In this document: one piece after another, positions 24,616 through 36,046 of the stretch
Layout: each line of letters opens with the position of its first letter
Position numbering within the stretch: the stretch's first letter is position 1
DNA from: Eonycteris spelaea
Lineage: Eukaryota; Chordata; Mammalia; Chiroptera; Pteropodidae
Assembly: GCA_003508835.1 (NCBI GenBank)
Contig: PUFA01000164.1
Coordinates: forward strand, 2,542,001-2,606,000
Direction: 5' to 3'
Length of the DNA: 64,000 bases
Program-made: the position numbers and the translations under genes
The notes under the pieces: generated by a model
Databases searched by the model: none
Told to the model about the DNA's origin: nothing
What the model saw: the letters and a program-made list of their open reading frames with translations, nothing else

Positions 24616-26764
24616 GGCTTGAACTACACAGACCTAATCTGTTGTTGGGCTTAATTATTCGTCAAAAACTAAAGCGACAACACAGCGCTAGTGCTAGTGC
24701 TAGTGCTAGTGCTAGTGCTAGTGCTAGTGCTAGTCATACCGCCGAGACTCCTGAAAGTGTACCAATGGCATTGCCACCTGATAAAAAAACTAAAATAGAC
24801 ATTTCCACAGAGGAAGCAGCAGAAGAAAATGACTTTTTTAATTCTTTTACAACTGTGTTACACAAGCAGAGAAATAAACCTCAGCAAACTCTTCAGGAAG
24901 ACCTTCCAGCAGTAATGGAACCCTTAGTGGAAGTCGCCAAACAGGAGCCACCAAAACCTTTAAGATTCCTTCCGGGGGTATTGATTGGTTGGGAAAATCA
25001 ACCTTCTACTCTGGAATTAGCAAATAAACCTCTTCCTGTGGACGATATACTTCAGAGTCTTTTGGGTACTACTGGTCAAGTATATGAACAGTCTCAACCA
25101 ATGGTTGAACAAAATACCCTTAAAGAAATTCCATTTATAAATGAGCAAGCCAGTTCCAAAGCTGAGATAATAGAGAAAGCGGAAGTAACTGATGGTGAAG
25201 CCAAGGAGGTAAAGGTTAAGGTAGATAATCTTTCAGAATCTACAGGTAACTCGGTACTAGTAGAAGAAACTTCAGTAACGGGGTCCTCTTCCATTACTCC
25301 GGGACCTTTGCCGAGTCTTAGTCTCAGAGGTAAACCACCAGATGTTTCTACAGAAGTATTCTTAACAAATTTATCAATTCAGTCAAAACAAGAGGAAACT
25401 GTGGAGAGTAAAGAAAGAACATTAAAAAGACAGCTGCCGCAAGATCAAGAGAATAATTTGCAAGATAATCAGACTTAAATACTAGTTCTCCGTGCAGATC
25501 TAATGCAGGAAAAGGAAATGTAGATGGCAGTGTGAGTTGTAATGAAAATCCGGCTGCTAGTACGGCAAGGTCCCCACAGTTTATCAATTTAAAAAGGGAT
25601 CCTAGGCAAGCAGCAGGACGAAGTCAGCAGATAACTGCTCCAGAAAGCAAAGATGGAGATAGTTGCCGAATGAAGAAAAACTTCAGCCTGCCTGGTCTGT
25701 CACACAAGGAGCTCTTAACAGAACAAATCAATGTGGAGGAAAAGTTGCCTTCTGCAGAGAAAAACTCATGTGTTCAGCAGAGTGATAATTCAGGGGTTGC
25801 ACAAAACTCAGCATCAGTAGAAAACATACATACTTCTCAAACAGAACAAGTAAAACCCTTACAGGAGGATATTTTAATGCAAAATATTGAAACTGTGCAC
25901 CCATTTCGAAGAGGAGCAGCAGCAACATCATCTCATTTTGAAGCTGGAAACACAAATCAATCAGAATTTTCTTCTAAAAGCATCAGCTTTACTTCCAGAA
26001 GCACCAGCCCCAGAACGAGTACAAACTTTTCACCCATGAGGCCACAGCAACCCAACCTTCAGCATCTCAAGTCTAACCCCCCTGGATTTCCATTTCCAGG
26101 GCCTCCTAATTTCCCTCCACAAAGCATGTTTGGATTTCCACCACATTTGCCACCTCCATTACTTCCCCCTCCAGGCTTTGGCTTTCCTCAAAATCCCATG
26201 GTTCCCTGGCCACCTGTTGTTCATTTGACAGGCCAACCTCAACGTATGATGGGTCCCCTTTCACAAACATCAAGGTATATAGGCCCACAAAATTTTTACC
26301 AGGTCAAAGACATTCGAAGACCAGAAAGGCGTCACAGTGACCCTTGGGGTAGGCAAGACCAGCAGCAACTGGATAGGCAATTTAATAGGGGCAAAGGAGA
26401 TCGCCAGAGATTTTATAGTGATTCGCACCACTTGAAAAGAGAGCGACATGAAAAGGAATGGGAGCAGGAATCTGAAAGGCATAGACGCAGAGACAGAACC
26501 CAAGACAAGGACAGAGACAGAAAAAGCAGGGAGGAAGGGCACAAAGATAAAGAGAGGTCACGGTTATCACACAGTGATCGAGGAGCAGATGGAAAAGCAA
26601 GCAGAGATAGTAAGAATGTAGACAAGAAACCAGATAAACCTAAAAGTGAAGACCATGAAAAGGACAAAGAACGAGAGAAAAGTAAACATAGAGAAGGAGA
26701 AAAGGACAGAGACAGGTATCACAAAGATAGGGACCACACTGACAGAGCTAAAAGCAAAAGGTAA
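24616..26764 (+). CDS. PHF3: PHF3 last coding exon: end of SPOC and C-terminal tail, with a one-base deletion
   Basis: Acceptor TTATGCAG. The codons GLELHRPNLLLGLIIRQKLK close the SPOC domain. A Ser-(Ala-Ser)8 tract follows at 24684-24734. The frame meets TAA at 25476-25478, but the conserved protein carries on at once in the -1 frame (NTSSPCRSNAGKG, then SPQFINLKRDPRQAAGRSQ). It runs unbroken to a stop at 26762-26764. So one base is missing at about 25475-25478. The distal part has a Pro/Phe/Gly-rich stretch (FPFPGPPNFPPQSMFGFPPH) and an Arg/Asp/Glu/Lys-rich tail ending DHTDRAKSKR. About 430 residues lie after the break. Confidence 0.92.
24687..24734 (+). repeat. In-frame (GCTAGT)8 coding repeat, (Ala-Ser)8
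   Basis: Eight perfect GCTAGT units lie directly after His-Ser and before His-Thr-Ala-Glu, between the SPOC domain and the tail. As I remember the human protein, the same place has only Ala-Cys-Ala-Ser-Thr-Ser, so this is an expansion in this lineage. Being 6 bp per unit, length changes keep the frame. Confidence 0.9.
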
Positions 26765-27060
26765 AATTTGCAGGCTGCTTCAGGATTACATTTAAGTAAC
26801 TGTTAAATATTGTATCTTAAAAACTTTATGATTGCCTGCTAGGATTGTGCCATCTTTTAAATTTTTAATATTGGTGGTTTGCAGAACAATAAATCCTGTG
26901 TGTTGGTGCAGAGTGCTCTGTACCAGTGCTCATCATCCCTTCATAGCAACTGTCTCTAGCTATAGGAATTTGATATTTTTAAAAGTTTTACATTGCTGTA
27001 TATTCAAAGATTTGTTTTATTAATACGCAATAAAGGCTTAGAAATTTTAGTTTTATTTCT
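26765..27060 (+). other. PHF3: PHF3 proximal 3' untranslated region
   Basis: Follows the stop at 26762-26764. AATAAA hexamers occur at 26888-26893 and 27029-27034. The second is followed by T-rich sequence (27046-27062), a plausible cleavage region. Later AATAAA sites (28052-28057, 28309-28314) could extend the 3'UTR; I cannot tell which are used. Confidence 0.6.
27029..27034 (+). terminator. Candidate PHF3 polyadenylation signal AATAAA
   Basis: A canonical hexamer 265 bp past the PHF3 stop, followed within 30 bp by a T-rich downstream element. Chosen over 26888 because of its downstream context. Confidence 0.5.
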
Positions 27061-29489
27061 TAATTGGTAAATATGGTTAACTATGGAATATATTTACTGC
27101 CTCTAGTGAATGTTCTTTATATGACTAATTTGAGAGGTAATTGTTGTGCTCTGTAAGTTTGTTTTAAATTGCACTGTTTTTAAAGAAACTGTAGAGAAGC
27201 AACAAAAAGGCAAGCAACTTCATAATCAGATTATATTAATCAGTTAGCTGAGCAGTTTTTGACCAAGAATCAGAAGCCCAAGGAGGACATTTACTGCTTT
27301 AACCTGCACTCATTGAAGGCATTTATTACCATATACACTATAGCTTTGTGGTAGGCCATTATTTTCCTTTTTTTTTTTTTCCCTTTGGCTCTTCAGAAAC
27401 TTGAATACTTAAGCTTGTACATGATCTTGTGTTTTGCTATCCTTTTTACTGTAAAATGTAAATATTTTAAGGGATATTTTGATTCTAAATATGATAAAAG
27501 AATTTCTCACCTATTTTGTGTGTGTGATTTGAAATTCAGTAGTAAAAGAATTTCTTAAAAGCTTTAATTACCTTCAGACATTGTTCTTTTACTCAGCCAA
27601 CAGCATACAGACATAGATATCTATGTCAGTCATTAGATAAGGGGAAAAACAATTTCTTCATCTCAGATTATAGGCTATTGAGGTAAATCATGTAGTTTTG
27701 AAGAGACTAGAATTTAGAACTGCCAGTGAAAAAACTGCAGCTTTCACCCATTTTATAGGTATGTTTCTGAAACTTGATACCATCAAAATTTGGTACACTG
27801 ACTAATCATTGTTAAGAACTTTGTTTATGAGAAATGTGTTGTGAATCTTTCTGTAAAATGTGTAATTATCCCTAATTTTTTTGGGAGGGAGGGGTAACTG
27901 CAGTTTCATACGCTAGTTTTGCTTGAAATAGAAAGCACGTGGAGGCGATTATGAATCCAAATCTAAATTTTTTACTTCTTAAACTACATGTTGTATTGAT
28001 TGCTATAATTTAAAGCAGTAGCTACCAAAATGATACACTAGAGACCAAAAAAATAAACCATGTTTTTATTTATCTGTATTGAAGAAAAATATAAATGGCC
28101 TTACAAAATTAAGTTAAAGTTTAATTTCCTAAAAAGCCTAAAGAGTAGAGTTAAAAATAGGTTTTGAAATAGAATCAGTTTGCCATCCTCACTGAAGAGA
28201 GGAGTGGAAATTCCCAAACATTTTGTCTAATTTCAACAACTAGCACCTTTTTTCGGCATTTTCCTCTGAAGTTTACCATCGTAAAAGTTCTTAGAGGACT
28301 TGTGTTTAAATAAAATTTGTTTAATTTTGATCTTTTCTTTGGAAACTAACTTATTAGAAAACAAGTCAGTCTGTAAACAAAGCTTAAGGTTAGTCACTAT
28401 CTGATGCACCATTATGAAGATATGGTTTTAAATTTTTCTCCCCACCCTCCACCCCCCCCAAAAGCCAAAATTAGTGTTTTAATTTCAAATATGTATGTTG
28501 TCAGTAAATCTGCTTTCACTGATTTTATCTGCTTGGGTTAACCAGTGGGAGAAAACCTGTAAGTCAGGTTTTGATTGCCTCTTAGCCAATAGTTTCTTCA
28601 CATATTTTTGTGATGCTTACTTTAAAATTCTTCATATCTCATTGGATCTTGATATATCCCATATGGACCTTAAATAGTGATGACCATCTCCTGGGATTAC
28701 AGGGTTACAAAGTACTTGAACCAGGTCCCTCAATCTTTGGTTGACTGAAATACTGTGGTGAGTAGGGAAAGTATGAGCATATTTACTGTTCAAGGTTTTA
28801 ACTTGGGAGGAAAGAAAGGAAAATGAGAAAAATTTTCAGTGAGTAGTAGATCCAGAGCCATTCTCAGTCTTAAATCTTACCTCCAGCCAGCCTCATACAA
28901 ACTGGTGAGTTACATGAAGTTTCTCTTTGTTTTCCTGTTTTAAGGACTTGCTCTTTAAAAATTTGATGTTTTTTAAAATTTAGAACCATCTTAATACAGT
29001 TTATACATACCTATTTTAAATAAAACATACCAAGGTGTCTCAGTACCTTTAGTTCACCCCTTTTAATCCTTGCCGCTGTAAGAAAGCCTTCACCAGCCCT
29101 CTGTATTGTAAACTTTGTGTCATGTAGAGCACTTTATATAAGCTTTGGTCTGCTTGAAAAGTGAAGACTTATCTTAGAGCTGAGGAAACTGGTTTTTAGG
29201 AAAGTTGAAAACTTACCCCAGGTTAAACAGCGTTTGTCAGCTGGAATCCTAGCTTAATTCTGTTTTTCTTCAAAGTCAGTATGTGTGGCAGTTGTGCTCT
29301 AAGAATTGAGAACAGGAGAGGGAGACAAAAGCTTGATTATTGTATATACCTTTCACAGGCTGCCAACCTGTCTGAAACCCTTTACATAGCAACGCAAGTC
29401 CTCAAAGCGAGCAAGATGATACAGCCAAAGACCTGTGTACAGATTTGCAAAGTTTATGTTCATTTCAAATTCGTATTCTTCAGTTTTAT

Positions 29490-30535
29490 TCTCTATTGTT
29501 GCTGTGACAAATTATAAACTTAGTGGCTTAAAACCACACAAACTTATTACTTACGCTTCTGTAGAAGTCTGATATGGATCTTAGTGGGTTGAGATCAGCC
29601 TGTCAGAAGGGTGCATTCCTTTTCTGGAGGCTTCAGGGTGAGGATATTTCATTGCCTTTTTTAGCTTGTAGAGGCCATACGCTCCTTGCCCTCATGGACC
29701 CTTTCTCCATCTTCAAAATCAACACGGGTCTGTGAGGGCTAAAAAGAAATAATACCTTTTCTCCCACCTTCAAAGTTCTAGTTGGGCTGTTAAATTAAGA
29801 ACAGGATAAAATCAAATTTTTAATACACAGACATGGGGAATTCACGTAAACATGAAAACATGAAAATTCCAAAGATTGGCAACATTGGTATATAAGACAT
29901 TTTGGACAAAGGAAAAAACAGGTGGGGGTGGAGGAGGATGGGGTCTTAGACTTTAGAAGTGAGAATGAACTATTTACAGATAGTAAGGAAGCGTGGAACA
30001 CAAATGGCAGGCAAATTTTTGCGAGGCAACTATGAGACACATGGGGTATCCAGCTAACGGACCCTTCCTGAAGCCCCCTTGTTTACCATACTTAATTAAA
30101 ATTGAGCTATTCAGGCTAAGACAGATGTCCTAAGATTTCCATTCCGAAGCAGGTTTTTCTGCCTGAATCTCTTGGGCAGGAAAGGAAGGGAGGGTCAAAG
30201 GGATCAAAGCTAGTTTCTGAGTCTTGTTTCTTAAAACAAGCTTGAAATCAATAACCCAAAAGGCAGCTTCAGGGTGGCAGAACTTCGGTTCCCTTGGGGG
30301 CTGAGTCTCATGTTGCCATTTCTGATCCTGCCTTCTGCCTCTCCCACATTTAAGGGCCCTTGAGATGACTTGGGCCCACCCAGATAATCCAAAATAATCT
30401 CCTTATTTTAAGGGCAACTGATTAGTACCTAAATACCATCCGTGACCTCAATTTCCATTGCCATGTAACCTCATGTATTTACAGGTTCGAGGGTTTAGGA
30501 TGTGAGCAATCTAGGGTGGGGGCATTCTACACCAC
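29490..30535 (+). mobile_element. LTR-like repeat (MaLR/ERV type suspected) split by an insertion
   Basis: The left part, 29490-29733, has TTGTTGCTGTGACAAATTAT, TTAGTGGCTTAAAACCACAC and GTGGGTTGAGATCAGC. The right part, 30325-30535, has CTTGGGCCCACCCAGATAAT, CCATTGCCATGTAACC and TCTACACCACA. Together they match the two halves of one common old mammalian repeat of about 450 bp. Roughly 590 bp of unrelated sequence starting TGTGAGGGCTAAAAAG sits between them. The family name is not certain. Confidence 0.45.
29733..30322. mobile_element. Insertion nested in the LTR-like repeat, possible solo LTR
   Basis: Begins TGTGAGGGC and ends near TTGGGGGCTGAGTC, length about 590 bp, non-coding. Size and a TG start fit a solo LTR, but I could not fix a target-site duplication or a CA end, so the class is open. 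Confidence 0.3.
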
Positions 30536-31964
30536 AGCTCTTGACTTGCTAATTGTAGTTTAGTGATGGATGAACTAATATTATGTTTTTCGAGTTAAAA
30601 AACACCTAAGGCCATAGTAAATATTCAAAAGTCATGAAAAATTTCAATAGAGAAGAAAATGGAGTGGAAAGTAAACTTGGATGTTACCGTATTTGTGTGT
30701 TGTGTGTTGACATATAAAAGTACTTGTTGATTGGTAAATTTATACTCGGCTGTCCTTAATTTTTAATATAGTAGTTTTTTTTTTTTTTTAAGAAGGCTAT
30801 GAATCAAGTTTAAATGCATTTTAGGAGCTTGCTAATGAACCAGATCTGAGGAAAACAAATAATTTTAACGTTCGAGTATACCAGTTGAACTATTACCAGC
30901 TCCTCATATCCCTCTAAAACGCTGGTCAGCTCGCCAGTGTCGACTGAACGGCAATATACAAAATCATCTCAACTTTTGTCTCCCAAAGCAAATCATGAGC
31001 AAAAGTGGTTACTTCTTTTAAAAAGGTGCCAAACATCCTAATTCTTTGATTCCTGTTTCATAAAAATTTAGGTAATTCATGTGTGGAGCAAGAGGGTATG
31101 TAAATGGATGGGTTGAAAATACTAGGTCAATAGCCAGACATGCTTTGAAAACATGAGTCCACTGTTCATCTTATAGTTGCAGAAGAAAGTCATTGGAGGA
31201 AACCCGAGCATTTGTGCAATGAATCCTCATAACTCCCAATATCTCCAAATACTTTGATTCCCCCACCCCAGGAACTTATTCTTTAAAAGGAGTCTTTAAA
31301 AGGTAAATACTGCCATCTCCCAGCTTAGACATTTTGACAATTTTAAAAAATAAAAAATACTCATGTTCACATTCAATACTTTCAGAAACATGACATTCAT
31401 AGTAAAAGTATCTTAAAGGTCTTTCTGTATAAATTGTTATTTTGTGCCAGAAAAGCGTATCACATAGAACATTTTCAACACTGTTATCACTAGGATAGCA
31501 GAAATGAATGCATAAAATTTGGGGTTTTAAGATTAAAAGAACTTCAAGTCATTTTCACTTATCGGAGAATCTCTAGGTAGCAGTTTTCAGTATTTTGTGC
31601 CTATTCTGCAGGCATTTTCTGGGTTCTTGGAATTCGATGGTGGGCAATACCATTAACCTCTAACTCTTGGAGCTTGCAGTGCAGTGTGGAAGACAAGTAA
31701 TCTGATCAGTGCAAATTTGCAGCTGTGAGAAGCCACTTGAAAGCAATAATTCTCAAAGGTTTTAGTTTCAGGACCCTTTACATAAAAATAGAGCGTTCTA
31801 CAGAGCTAAATGAAATGGTATAGACCAAAATAATTTAGGTCAAACTTTTCAGGAAATATTGGAAAGAGCTATCTTGCAGAGTTGTGGTTTCTGTTAAACA
31901 AGAAAAAAAACCCTTGAATCAATGTACAGACATTCTGCAATTCTACTTTACATTTGCTCACACT

Positions 31965-32160
31965 TTTTAATATTTTTTAATTTTTCGATTACAGCTAGCA
32001 TAGACTAGTTTCAGGGGTACTTATACAAATGATTAGATACTTATATAATTTACAGCGATCACACCAACAAATCTAGTACCTATCTGACACCATACCTAGT
32101 TATGATGACATTATTGACTCTTTCCCTTATGCTACTTTACATCCCCCATGACTATTTTGT
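31965..32160 (-). mobile_element. L1 3'-end fragment
   Basis: ACTAGTTTCAGGGGTACTTA, TAATTTACAGCGATCACACC and TACATCCCCCATGACTATTT match the antisense 3' end of old L1 elements. Confidence 0.55.
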
Positions 32161-32887
32161 AATGCTTTCTAATGTTACTAGGAATAGGATGTCTGGGAGC
32201 TATTTGTGTCCTATCGAACGGTGCCAAAGTTCTTTGGTTCTCTGCCTTCCAAGAATGTCTACAGTTTTTTGATTGCAGTGGAGTGGCAAAAATAAGGCGA
32301 CAAAAATCTGTAAAGGTTTTCAAATGATAAATTGTTTACCTAGTTTCTTTGTATACAGTGGTATCGTCACAGGTAGATTTTGCTTATTAATAGCATTGAG
32401 AAGTTAACTCTTGCACCTGTCTTTTTGTAGTTTTTTCTCCATTTAATATATAATTACATGTCTTTCCTTTTAAACTTTGTGTGCTGTTATTACCGAGATT
32501 TTTTTCCCTCTTAGTTCTACTTACTAGTGCTTTGTATCAGTCATGTGTTGTCAGTTGCTTTCTTGGTTGCAAATTGACATGAATATCAAACTGAAAATGC
32601 TCAGTAACAAACAACAGCAATAAATACCTCCTGATGTGCAATGGTGGAGTAGGGGTAGAGGCGAAAGTATGATTCACAATTATGTCAATAATTAGGTTCA
32701 AAATGGACTCTCAAGTTTTTAATGGTACAGATGTTATCAGGGCAATAATTTCCATTGCCATTATTTAGAACCTGTTTTATGCTGAATTTTGAGACCTGTA
32801 GACTTGAAAAACATAAAGTTTAATTTTTAAATTTTATAGTTTGATAAGTACATGGCTTGAAAAGCCAAATAATTCTATAAGGTTTAT

Positions 32888-32907
32888 CAACAACAACAAC
32901 AACAACA
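32888..32907. repeat. (CAA)n microsatellite
   Basis: About seven CAA units between TTTAT and CAGTATC. Confidence 0.8.
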
Positions 32908-33246
32908 GTATCTACTACTTTTCTCTCCAGAAGTAACTAGTTTTAATTCTTTTAGACATTTCTTAGGATATTTGCCTTTGTAGCTGTAAATGATGTGTAT
33001 ATGCTATTTAAAAAAGGTTACAAAAAAATCTAGTATCTTGATGATTTGCTGTGGAAGGTAAGGATTTAACTTGCACCAGCCAACTCTCCTTTCCCCACCT
33101 TCTGCCTTCCCACATTCACACAATAATTTTTGGTTTAAGTCCATATTCAAATTTCACATTGCAATCATGTAAATAGTCATAGCTGATCCACATAATAGAA
33201 TATGGTTATATTTCCTTATATAATTTTAATTTTTCCTTTGGTAACT

Positions 33247-33252
33247 TTTATT
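33247..33252 (-). terminator. Candidate EYS polyadenylation signal
   Basis: TTTATT on +, AATAAA on -, 285 bp past the EYS stop at 33537-33539. Plausible by position only. Confidence 0.4.
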
Positions 33253-33536
33253 ATGTTTCTTTATACCACTAATTCATTTCCACCTCAATTTAATTTAAAA
33301 ACAATTCACGGTGAGCTGATGGAATGAAAACTTAGTTATCAACATATTTACAGATAAATCGAATGTAGGGAAAATGACCAAAATCTTTCTTTGGTTGTGT
33401 TTAATGCTCATTTAAAAAGATAGGTTAACATTTGGACTATTTCAGGTAATAGTCAACAGTTGATTTTCAGTAAACAATGCCAAAGAATTACTACCAAAAT
33501 AACTGCAGTTACATATCTATTTTGTATTTGTGTAAC

Positions 33537-34728
33537 CTAATTTTGTTCATCTCCATTATAAACATTGTACCCTTCTGATTTAATTAACTCAACTTTGTTT
33601 GAATCCTGGAAAAATACATCCTTAATTTTACCAACAAAATTTCTTTTAAAAATCTCTTGAGTAACAATATTTACCTTTCGACCATATTCAAAGCCTCCTA
33701 GATAACTAATACCATAATAGTTTAGAGCAACAAATTTTTTGCATGGATCAATATCCTCAGAGAGAATTAGACTGTCATCTAGGTAGGCCTTAATAAGAGT
33801 CTGATTTTGAATTATAATTATATGGTACCATTTATTACAACATAATGTGCCATTGCTATAAATCATACTTACAGAGATGCTTTCTCCTAAGTTAACTGCT
33901 ATTTTCAAGGTCTGATTATGGAGACCAATAGCCAGAAAATCATCATCTTCATTTTGAGCTTTTCCTATCCATACAAGTAAGCCTTCTCTTTCAGTAGTAC
34001 TGAAATTTAAGGATACGGTAGTGAACTGAAGATTCTTATTCTGTAATTTGGATCAATGTATTTAATGTACGAATTACCCATAAATTTTGCAGTTGAAAAT
34101 GAAATTTTTTTCTCACAATACCTACCCACCCAACCCAAAGTACACAAACAAGTGTAAGAGAATGATTGGTCAGGTATACATAGAGATTGATGGAGACAAC
34201 GGTTATTCAAACAGTACATGGACTGGTCACATGTATTTCCAGTCCAGTGTGGCAAACATCTGCAAGTAAAAGTTGTGCCATTTACTATACAGTCACCCCC
34301 ATTTCTGCACACATTGTACCCACAGGCTGTCCCATCACAGTCACCTACATTTGAGCCACCTTTTGCTCCTAGTTCAGTTAATTGTAATTCATGATTATTT
34401 ATTATAACTTCTCGGACACAGCCTTGAAAACCTACAGGTTCATTTGCAATTGCCATGGGATTTACAAGATTTAAGGATGACACTCCTCCAATATAGAAGT
34501 CAGTATTTGTGTCCAGGAAGCTCATTTTAACGTTGTTGGCTTTTTCTGTTACATTTATCCCATCCAGATCCAGGTAGCCGTCTGCACCAACTCTTCCTGC
34601 TTTAATCACTTGCCAACTGCTTCCATTAATAGTTACTTTTTGGAGAGTTTCTAGAATGATTGTTTTGTCACCAAGGTTGTAGCGAAATTGAACAGAACCG
34701 TTTACTAAAGAGATACATAAAAAATCAC
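33537..34728 (-). CDS. EYS: EYS last exon: laminin G-like end, two EGF-like domains, final laminin G-like domain; one-base deletion
   Basis: Acceptor TTTCTCAACAG, exon from 34728. It reads GDFLCISLVNGSVQFRYNLG, then KAGRVGADGYLDLDGINVTE and YIGGVSSLNLVNPMA, the end of a laminin G-like domain. Two EGF-like domains follow (CGYNVCRNGGDC..CRC, and YCLNNRCLHQSLC..CLC..GWVGRYC). The last laminin G-like domain starts SFSTAKFMGNSYIKYIDP. At 34033-34036 one base is missing after NYRIR: the direct frame ends at TAA 34007-34009. The -1 frame gives LQFTTVSLNFSTTEREGL and continues through LGGFEYGRKVNIVTQEIFK to a stop at 33537-33539. It ends GDEQN, apparently a few residues shorter than human. Confidence 0.92.
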
Positions 34729-35269
34729 CTGTTGAGAAAAAAAACAGTTTAATTAGTAACAGTAAAATGTTACTCCATTAAAAACTTGCTCTTTGTGGCC
34801 ACTTGAATAAGTGTTGGTTTTCGAAAAGAAGGCAACACGTCTTGGTCACAATTATGTTAGAGAATTTTCTTCCCATTTACAGATCAAAATATATGCATAT
34901 GCATTCATCCACACACTGTATTCTTTTGTTTCCAAATTGACCACATAACTTTTTCCTAGTTGTAAATACTTCCCACTGAATGAATCTATTGTAGTGCTGA
35001 GTTAAAGTGAGGTTTTCCTTTAATAATTTTCGTTAAGGGTGAAGGTGTAAAAATAAGTAAATGTTTTACTTCAAACCGCAGATTGTTTTTGACAGATTGG
35101 GGAGGTAGGCAAGAGAAATAAGAGCAGTTAGTGGTGCTATGAAAACATGATATTTATGCCCTCCAAAGTTTCTGCTATGTCCTTGGTATCAAGTTCTGTC
35201 TACAAGTATACAGAACCCTTGTTGGAATTTCTGCTTGGGTGTTCTAAAGGTATCTCAAGCTCCAAAGTT

Positions 35270-35756
35270 CACATCTCAGTTTGTGAAACTTCCTCCCATA
35301 CACCTGGCCTTTTCCAGTCTTCCCAAGCTGAGTCACTCCCTCATCCATCCAGTTCGTCAAACCCAAAATCTAGGTGTGATCCTTGATTCCATCCTCTCTT
35401 TGATCCATACACTATCAAATAAAGGACTCTAGCATTTTGGTTCATTTTAAACGTCTTGATTGTGCCCACTTCCCTCCTGCCACCGTAGTTAAATTCACTA
35501 TCATCTCTAGTTTCATCTAGTTTCAGAGCCTCCCCAGTCTTCCTTTCCAATTGATTTTCTCATCCACACTGTACTAAAATGATCTTTTCAAATGAAAGTG
35601 TCATCATTATACTACTCTTAATGGTATTCAATGTCATTGGGATAAGAACTTAAAATCTTTAACAGATATAAAGGCTCTGCAGGTTCCCAGCCTCTCCAGC
35701 AACACTGCCCTTGTTAGAGTTTCATCTTCTTGTTTCAGAACCTTTGTGCATGTTGT

Positions 35757-35851
<95 letters not shown>

Positions 35852-35857
35852 TCCTTT

Positions 35858-35894
<37 letters not shown>

Positions 35895-35975
35895 TTCTTT
35901 CTTTCTTTCTTTCTTTCTTTTCTTTTTTTTCTTTCTTTCTTTCTTTCTTTTCTTTCTTTCTTTCTTTCTTCTTCT

Positions 35976-36046
<71 letters not shown>

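Larger units (their letters stand above)
1..27060 (+). other. PHF3: PHF3 gene, 3' part (13 exons), overview
   Basis: PHF3 is a nuclear protein of about 2,040 residues in human. Its SPOC domain binds RNA polymerase II C-terminal-domain repeats phosphorylated on Ser2, and its TFIIS-like domain competes with TFIIS, so it tunes elongation and mRNA stability, including of neuronal genes (established knowledge). Seen here: exons at 1-868, 6579-6887, 9204-9387, 12425-12572, 12653-12809, 13940-14056, 15729-15860, 16432-16567, 19316-19511, 19997-20144, 22072-22161, 24209-24404 and 24616-26764. All internal borders are GT-AG and phases join correctly. Domain order is PHD finger, TFIIS-M, SPOC, then a Pro-rich and Arg/Asp/Glu/Lys-rich tail. 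The promoter and the exons for about the first 430 residues lie upstream of the window. Two one-base deletions, near 6784 and 25476, interrupt the frame. Confidence 0.95.
27061..33536. other. PHF3-EYS intergenic interval (may include distal PHF3 3'UTR)
   Basis: 6.5 kb between two converging genes. It holds an antisense MIR-like stretch (about 29160-29260), a split LTR-like repeat (29490-30535) and an L1 3' fragment (31965-32160). A (CAA)n tract at 32888-32907 and a candidate EYS poly(A) signal at 33247-33252 also lie here. No coding exon recognised. Confidence 0.6.

Noticed and set aside
25532..26764. A separate gene starting with Met at 25532
   Set aside because: It is the continuation of PHF3 after a one-base deletion, and the frame is already PHF3 from 25475.
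15..26764. PHF3 as an old pseudogene because of the frameshifts
   Set aside because: Introns, splice sites and all other codons are conserved, and no nonsense substitution is present.
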